NCBI RefSeq assembly: GCF_001625215.2
Contig: NC_030385.2
Coordinates: forward strand, 45,843,598 to 45,907,597
Direction: 5' to 3'
From: Daucus carota subsp. sativus
Taxonomy: Eukaryota; Streptophyta; Magnoliopsida; Apiales; Apiaceae
Length of the DNA: 64,000 nt
The notes beneath the pieces were generated by a model. It saw only the letters and a list, made by a program, of their open reading frames with translations, did not search any database and was not told where the DNA came from. Shown here one piece after another: positions 57,990-64,000 of the stretch; position 1 is the first letter of the stretch; the number at the start of each line of letters is the position of its first letter. A program made the position numbers and the translations under genes.

Positions 57990-59282
57990 CTAAAGTTTCC
58001 GCTTTCGATTGGGAATGGATCCATTTTCCTGCCGTGGATAGTAATTGTCGTTCACAAGGACAAGGGAGTAGGACACATCCGGAACGCACACTTTAGTCGA
58101 ATCCAATTCCACTGATTCCCCCAGTGGAGATGTGAGCTCTGGAACCGCCCAGGCTTGACTTGGTTCCTCTGTCCAGCCTCTAATCAAGCTATGGTTTTCG
58201 TCCACCGCTGATGAGCTTTCTATATTACCCTGAGTATGATCAGCTATCCAGGCCTGGATCACATTATCGTCAGCGTCCAGATAAGCATCAACTCTCCAGG
58301 ACGGAACTAAGTCCTCATCAGGATCCACATCAATGTCATGTATGCTGAATATTGGTGTGCAAAAATCCGCGGGCTTGTCATCAACATTACTTTTACCGAA
58401 GCCTGTGTATCCGAATATGTCAGTGAGTTCCCGCTCTGGGATACCTTCGGATACACAGGCTTCAGCAGAAGCCAGCCCGTTAGTCGCGATATTTCTAATG
58501 GGCTGGACATGTTCACCAGGACACGCCTTTTGCACCATTTTACTAGACGTTTGTTTTTCAGCACAATTTTTCACTGATGAGGGAGTGACTGGACTCTGTT
58601 TGATTGGCTCGAGCTCGGCTTTCACTCCAGGAACTAGAAAACGCTGGTGAGCTGAGACATGGATGTTCAAGGAGTGGACGGCGAGATCACATCGTGAACA
58701 GAGCAAAGCTCGATCTTCTCGGCAGAAGAAGAAAGCCACCGCCTCCTGTACAATCAGGATGTGCTCTTTAATACAATCAGGATGTGTGATCTTAAATACT
58801 ACTAGGAAAGGCTAGACAGTGGATTTACTTTTTTTCTGGGAACTTATATGTGATCTTTAACATTTTTATAAATGAAATAGCTTTTTGTTTCTTATTTACT
58901 GTTTTAAAGAGTTTTCATTTGACCAAGTAATTAGTCACAGATTATCTTAGACAGCGTCATAAAATTTAATACAAAAGTTAGTATTCTGTGTTGATAAGTG
59001 TTGCATGGAATGAGTATAGTGATAACCATGTGCGGGAGTTTCAATCAGAGTTTTAAAATCATCTAACATTGTTACTTATTTATACTAACTCACACAATTC
59101 ACCTGACAAATATCACAATTAGGCACTAATGTAGTTTCCACAAGAGCAACTCTCTGATGTTTGGAAGCCAACTTATTATCTGTGTGAACATTCTTATCAC
59201 AACCATAACAGAGAGGTGTTTCATCTCCGCAACACCAAACCGCAGCCTCCCTTACTTCACAAATCACACCCAAAATCTTCAT
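57990..59282 (-). CDS. Double B-box zinc-finger protein, copy 2 (first Cys of B-box 1 lost)
   Basis: Exons 59103-59282 and 57990-58745 give 311 aa, closely similar to copy 1 throughout. The opening reads MKILGVICEV: the first zinc ligand Cys5 is Gly (codon 59268-59270), while Cys8 and the rest of B-box 1 and all of B-box 2 remain. The C-terminus differs from copy 1, ending in SIPNRKRKL, with a short insert (SPLGES) before VELDS. The missing ligand may weaken zinc binding in box 1 and so alter partner choice. The ORF is otherwise intact. Flanks are duplicated with copies 1 and 3, but the far-upstream block is absent here. Confidence 0.9.
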
Positions 59283-59847
59283 ATCTAAGTAGCTTCAGAG
59301 ATGTGTGATACAGAGAAGAAAAGAGCTCTTTGATAGGTAGAATTTATGAAGACATATATATATTGGTGTTTGAATACGATGAAGGAGATGTCATGTAAGT
59401 AGATATCTGATAAAAGAGAAGAAATTGATGGAGGTAATGTATGTTGGTGTTTGAACACGATGAAGAAGATGTCATGAAAGTTAGTTCTGTGAAGAAAAAT
59501 AGGTAATATTTATAAAGTGAGAGGTGTAAAGTGTTTATACAATAAAAAAGATGAGATATAAATTAGGTTCAAATTAGGTTTTGTGAAAAGAGTTAAGAGG
59601 TGTTTAGAATTTAAACCGATAAAATAGTAATATAAAGATTTATGAAAGTAGATGCATCTGAGTAAGATTAAGATATAAATACTATGGAGTTATTAGTAGA
59701 TCAAATCACAAAACTTATACAAATTTTAGATTTATTGTATTTTGTATTATTTAAGTATCAGCTCATTGACATTAATATCTGCATCCAGACACTATCGAAT
59801 TAAACATGAAGAATACCCGCTCAATTTCGAGTACATATTTTTCAAAC

Positions 59848-60100
59848 TGGAATCAGATTTTTGGAAATTTGGTTGATGGGCCTTTATACTGCCCATGGGC
59901 CAAGACACCGTCTCTCGGAAATAAACAACTCCAAAGCAAGAAGTGCAGAAGAATAATTTCTTCCAAAACTGGACACAAACTCCAGATCTTCCTACGCAGA
60001 GCACACTGATGAGTCACCGCAGCTGCATGTTCTTGTACTGCCACGTGTTGACACGTGTTGTGCTGGGATGATACTTATCTTCTCGGATGAAACGCATGAA
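59848..60100. repeat. Duplicated block downstream of BBX copy 3
   Basis: Full-length counterpart of 53590-53880. It contains two CACGTG cores in 'gccacgtgttgacacgtgtt' and the shared 'cttatcttctcggatgaaa'. Confidence 0.8.
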
Positions 60101-60499
60101 GATGATGAACCCTTGTGTGATGTCCTCCATTGTGTGGCAAAATAAGTGATTCTTATATTATATTTAAAAATGCCGAGATTTCTTGGCAAAAAAAAAAAAA
60201 ATGTCGAGATTTTATTTTGATACACATTCAAAATTTAGAGACAGCTTATTTCAGAAAAGAGGCAATAAGCTCAGAATTAAATGTTAACTAGCTTTTGCTA
60301 AAATGTTGCTTTAGTCTTCTAAATTCTGGTTTAATGTGGGATCAAGATGTTAACTAGCGCTGTTAATGCAACAATTATTTATGTAAACGCATATCACTGA
60401 AGAACATCAGAAGTTCAGAACTCAATTACTCAAGTGGATTGATAAACTCGGTACATAAAGCATCAAAAACTTCCTTAAAACTTAAGTTCTTCTCCGTGC

Positions 60500-61753
60500 C
60501 TACTCATAACTATTGTCCTCTCTCCCTTGTGAACCAGTCTCAATGTGACCGGATCCATTTTCCTGGAATGGATAGTAATTATCGTTCACAAGGGAGTAGG
60601 AAACGTCAGGAACACACACCGTAGCCGAATCCAATTCGACTGTGTCCAACAGTGGAGATATGAGCTCTGGAACCGCCCAGGCATGACTTGGTTCCTCTGT
60701 CCAGGCTCTAATCAAGCTGTCATTTTCATCCCCTGCTGATGAGCTATCTAAATTACCCTGACTTGAGTTCTCGTTATGATCAGCTATCCAGGCCTGAATC
60801 ACGTTATTGTCAGCATCCAGATTAGCATCAACTCTCCAGGACGGAACTAAGTCCTCATCAGGATCCACATCAATGTCATGTATGCTGAATATTGGTGTGC
60901 AACAATCCCCGGGCTTGTCATCAACATTACTTTTAGGAAGCCTGTGTTTCCGAAGATATCATTGAGTTCCCGCTCCCGGATATCTTCGGATACACAGGCT
61001 TCAGCAGAAGCCAGCCTGTTAGTCGCGATATTTGTAACGGGCTGGACATGTTCAACAGGACATGCCTTTGGCACCATTTTACTAGACGTTTGTTTTTCAG
61101 CACATTTTTTCACTGGTGAGGGAGTGACTTGACTCTGTTTGATTGGCTCGAGCTCGGCTTTCACTCCAGGAACTAGAAAGCGCTGGTGAGCTGAGACATA
61201 AATGTTCAAGGAGTGGACGGCGAGATCACATCGTGAACAAAGCAAAGCTCGATCTTCTCGGCAAAAAAAGAAAGCCACCGCCTCCTGTACAAATCAGATG
61301 TGTGCTCTTAAATACTACTAGGAAAGGCTAGACATTCGATCAGTTTTTACTTTTTATTTTAAGAATTAAAAATGAAACAGTTCTTGCTTCTTATGTACTA
61401 TTTTTATTTACTGTTTAACAAAGTAATTAGTCACATATTACAAAAGTTACTAGTATTTTATGTTAACAAGTGTTAAAAGGAATGAGTATAGTAAAATCAT
61501 GTGGAGGAGTTTCAATCAGTGCTCCAAATTCAGCTAACATTATTACTTAATTATACTAACCTACACAATTTACCTGACAAATATCACACTTAGGCGATGA
61601 TGTAGTTTCCACAAGAGAAACTCTGTGATGTCTGGAAGCCAGCTTATTAGCTGTGTGAACATTCTGATCACAACCATAACAAAGAGGTGCTTCGTCTCCG
61701 CAACACCAAACCGTAGCCTCCCTCACTTCACATACCACGCACAAAATCTTCAT
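60500..61753 (-). pseudogene. Double B-box gene copy 3, frameshifted after the B-boxes
   Basis: Exon 1 is 61574-61753 (both Cys of the opening CVVC present) and exon 2 starts at 61284. At about 60934-60937 copies 1 and 2 read 'acttttaccgaagcc' on the plus strand, but this copy reads 'acttttaggaagcc', one base shorter. Translation then leaves the family frame and stops at 60847, giving about 205 aa: two complete B-boxes and the first part of the middle region. The remaining C-terminal frame (60868 to 60500) is still open and similar to its paralogues, so the lesion is recent. It may be a pseudogene or may make a short B-box protein without the acidic C-terminal region. Confidence 0.88.
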
Positions 61754-62376
61754 AGCTGAGTAGCTTCAGAGATGTGTGATACAGAGAAGAAAGGAGCTCC
61801 TTAACAGGTAGAATTTATGGAGATAAATATATATTGGTGTCTGAATACGATGAAGGAGATGTCATGTAAGTAGATATCTGATAAAGAGAAGAAAGAACCA
61901 GTGACAGATAAAACTGATGGAGATAATGTCTGTTGGTGTTTAAATACGATGAAGAAGATGATGAAGAAGATGTCGTGAAAGTTAGTGGTATTTATAAAGT
62001 GAGAGGCGTGAAGCGTGTATACAGTAAAAAAGATGATTAGGTTCAAATTAGATTTTGTGAAAAGAATTAAGAGGTGTTTAGAATTTAAACGGGTAAAAAA
62101 GAAGTAATATAAAGATTTATGAAAATATATGCATCTGACTAAGATTAAGATATATAATACTATACAATGGAGTTATTAGTAGATCAAATCACAAAACTTA
62201 TACAAATTCTAGTTTTATTATATTTTGTATTATTATTCTAATAAAATAATCTCATCTATATTATAATATAAAATACTAATTCTGTAATCATTGGTTTAGC
62301 TTAAAAAATAACTCAATGAGTCATGTATTTATATTTTAATGAATATTTTAGAAGTTGTATCATGTGTTAATAAGAT
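61754..62376. other. Upstream region of BBX copy 3
   Basis: Presumed promoter. It shares GAAGAAAGA-rich and 'taggttcaaattag' stretches with the regions upstream of copies 1 and 2. No gene is seen. Confidence 0.5.
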
Positions 62377-63127
62377 TAGGGCTGTTTAACGAACCGAGCT
62401 GTTCGCGAACAAGCTCGAGCTCGGCTCGTTAAGAGCTCGTTCGGCTCGGCTCGTTAAGTTAACGAGCTCGAGCTCGAACACAAAAAATTGTTCGTTAATA
62501 AAACGAGCTCGAGCCGAGCTTTTAGTATGTTCGGCTCGAGCTCGGCTCGAGTTCGGCTCGTTAAAGCTCGAAAAAATGTAATATTTTCGGGGTTTTTTTA
62601 TAATTTATATATGTTATTGGACTCAGAATTCAACATAATATATATATATATATATATATATAGATTTTAGTGATGTAATCAAAATTTTAGGAAATAATAA
62701 TTTTATTTGGTTTTTAACAGGCAAGTAGAAGTTTGACTAGTACCGCTAACTAGTGTTTAATCCTAATTTAGTGTTTCAATATTTTAAAAAATATTTTTTA
62801 CCGATCCAACCGTATGGATGTTAACATATATACATTTTAGTGATATAAACAAATTTTCAAAAAAAATTGAAATTATTAGGTTAGCTATTTTAAGAGTCAA
62901 CTAGCGGTTTGTCCATATTTTTTTTCTGGCTCGGCTCGACTCGACTCGACTCGGCTCGGCTCGTATTTGTTCGCGAACAAGCTCGTGTTCGGCTCGTTAG
63001 TTAACGAGCCGAGCTTGAACACAATTTTTGTTCGATTGAAAAGCTCGGCTCGGCTCGGCAGAAAAAAAATTAAAGCTCGACTCGATTTGGTCAAAACTCG
63101 GCTCGGCTCGGTTCGTGAACAGCCCTA
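62377..63127. mobile_element. hAT-type non-autonomous element, 751 bp
   Basis: Ends TAGGGCTGTTTAACGAACCG and the inverse of CGGTTCGTGAACAGCCCTA. The 8-bp duplication AATAAGAT is perfect (62369-62376, 63128-63135). Subterminal regions are packed with GCTCGGCTCG repeats in inverted orientation. The interior holds a (TA)n run (62640-62661). No transposase ORF. Confidence 0.92.
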
Positions 63128-63135
63128 AATAAGAT

Positions 63136-64000
63136 TATGCAACTACCATCATATTGATTAGTAAAAATATTCTAAAATTCTAACAGATAGCAATTCGAGT
63201 AACAGTTTTTATTAATTAAAGTGTATTATATGATTAGCTCTAGATTTTATTATCTTTTGTTCCATTGATTTGATAAATAATTTATATTTACAATAATATG
63301 AATAAAAAAACACTGATTTTCCTTACGAGTGTTGTGTTCCTCACCAGTGTAGTTTTGTGTCTCTGGAACCTATTTTGTCATTACTTAGGTTCCTTCACTG
63401 TGTGGTTTTATTTTTTAAGTATAATTTTCCATTCGAGATTTAATTGGGCTCCAAAGAAGACAACCTTATCGTCTTGGCTACGATGCATAATATATAAAAA
63501 TGCCAAATTCACTGTGATTTTTTGGATTTGCTCTACTGGTATATATAAATTAAATCGCGATCCTCAGTATATAAATTGAATCACGATCCTCATCTTCGCA
63601 CCCTTAGCGTGAAACGAAGAGTCAGCCAGATAAACATTCTTCGAAGCTGCCATGATTTGCAACCGCCATAAAATTTTTGCAAAATACGTGTTACATACGA
63701 GCAATGCCAGCTGCTTGGGACACTTATTTTCCCTCGAGCTCGAAATTCTTTTCGTATTTATATAATTTTCATAAAATAAATATTTAAAAGATGTCTGTTA
63801 TTGCTTATCTTGAAGAAATAAGTATTTATATTCAGAAAAAACATATAAGAATTTATTTATTTCGGTTATATAAATTTGATAAAGCAAAGCTTTGCTCCCA
63901 TGGTTCAAGACTTTAAGCTGTGAACTCTACCAGGAATGACAGGCTCCAAACAGCTACATTTATTTTTTAACCCATGCGCTGCTTTACCCCTGCTTTAGGC
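63136..64000. other. Duplicated upstream block, copy 2, and right window edge
   Basis: 63510-63840 repeats the block at 56740-56960. No gene is recognised; the last 100 bp show nothing identifiable. Confidence 0.55.

Overview
This is nuclear DNA from a flowering plant (eudicot). The genes have short exons with GT-AG introns, the intergenic DNA is AT-rich, and there are many plant-type transposons (Ty3 Tat, Helitron, hAT and Mutator-like MITEs, SINE). A mannitol/cinnamyl-alcohol dehydrogenase closely resembling the celery mannitol dehydrogenase type hints at an asterid, perhaps Apiaceae, but that is inference only.

Layout. (1) 1-1620: AT-rich repeats. (2) 1858-20778, minus strand: a 24-exon LRR-VIII receptor-like kinase (LRRs, malectin domain, TM, RD kinase; about 1022 codons if joined). 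Its 39-bp exon 15 is split by an LTR retrotransposon. (3) 4536-17489: that element, a complete Ty3/Tat retrotransposon with two 994-bp LTRs in which I found no difference, a 5-bp target duplication (ACATG), a tRNA-Asn-type primer site and one intact 2166-aa gag-pol ORF (minus strand). On the opposite strand it carries a three-exon gene (6502-8820) with its own TATA box. A 12-bp palindrome-like motif (AGGRCGCGYCCT) is scattered tens of times through the LTRs, the antisense gene and the spacers. (4) 20.8-25.6 kb: a MITE and a Helitron with repeated 5' segments. (5) 25.9-33.3 kb: two tandem TBL (DUF231/PMR5N) O-acetyltransferase genes whose introns hold a retroposed fragment, a SINE and a 56-bp hAT relic. 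(6) 33.8-36.7 kb, minus: plastid ribosomal protein L13. (7) 36.9-40.05 kb: a hAT element (8-bp TSD) and a giant inverted-repeat Mutator-like element (9-bp TSD). (8) 40.45-44.35 kb: a VTE6-like DUF92 gene with no visible transit peptide. (9) 45.97-47.23 kb: an intronless WD40 gene of the WDR18/Ipi3/RID3 type. (10) 48.6-50.3 kb, minus: MTD/CAD-type alcohol dehydrogenase. (11) 53.6-63.9 kb: three tandem double-B-box (BBX) genes, one with a lost zinc ligand and one frameshifted, with duplicated flanks and a hAT element.

The host genes are ordinary housekeeping, cell-wall, plastid and signalling genes with no obvious joint pathway. The striking unit is the young retrotransposon. It combines gag-pol, an intron-bearing antisense gene that encodes a Transposase_28-like region plus coiled coil, and a repeated palindromic CG-rich motif concentrated around that gene and in the LTRs. 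This arrangement suggests, but does not prove, a self-recognition or anti-silencing module.
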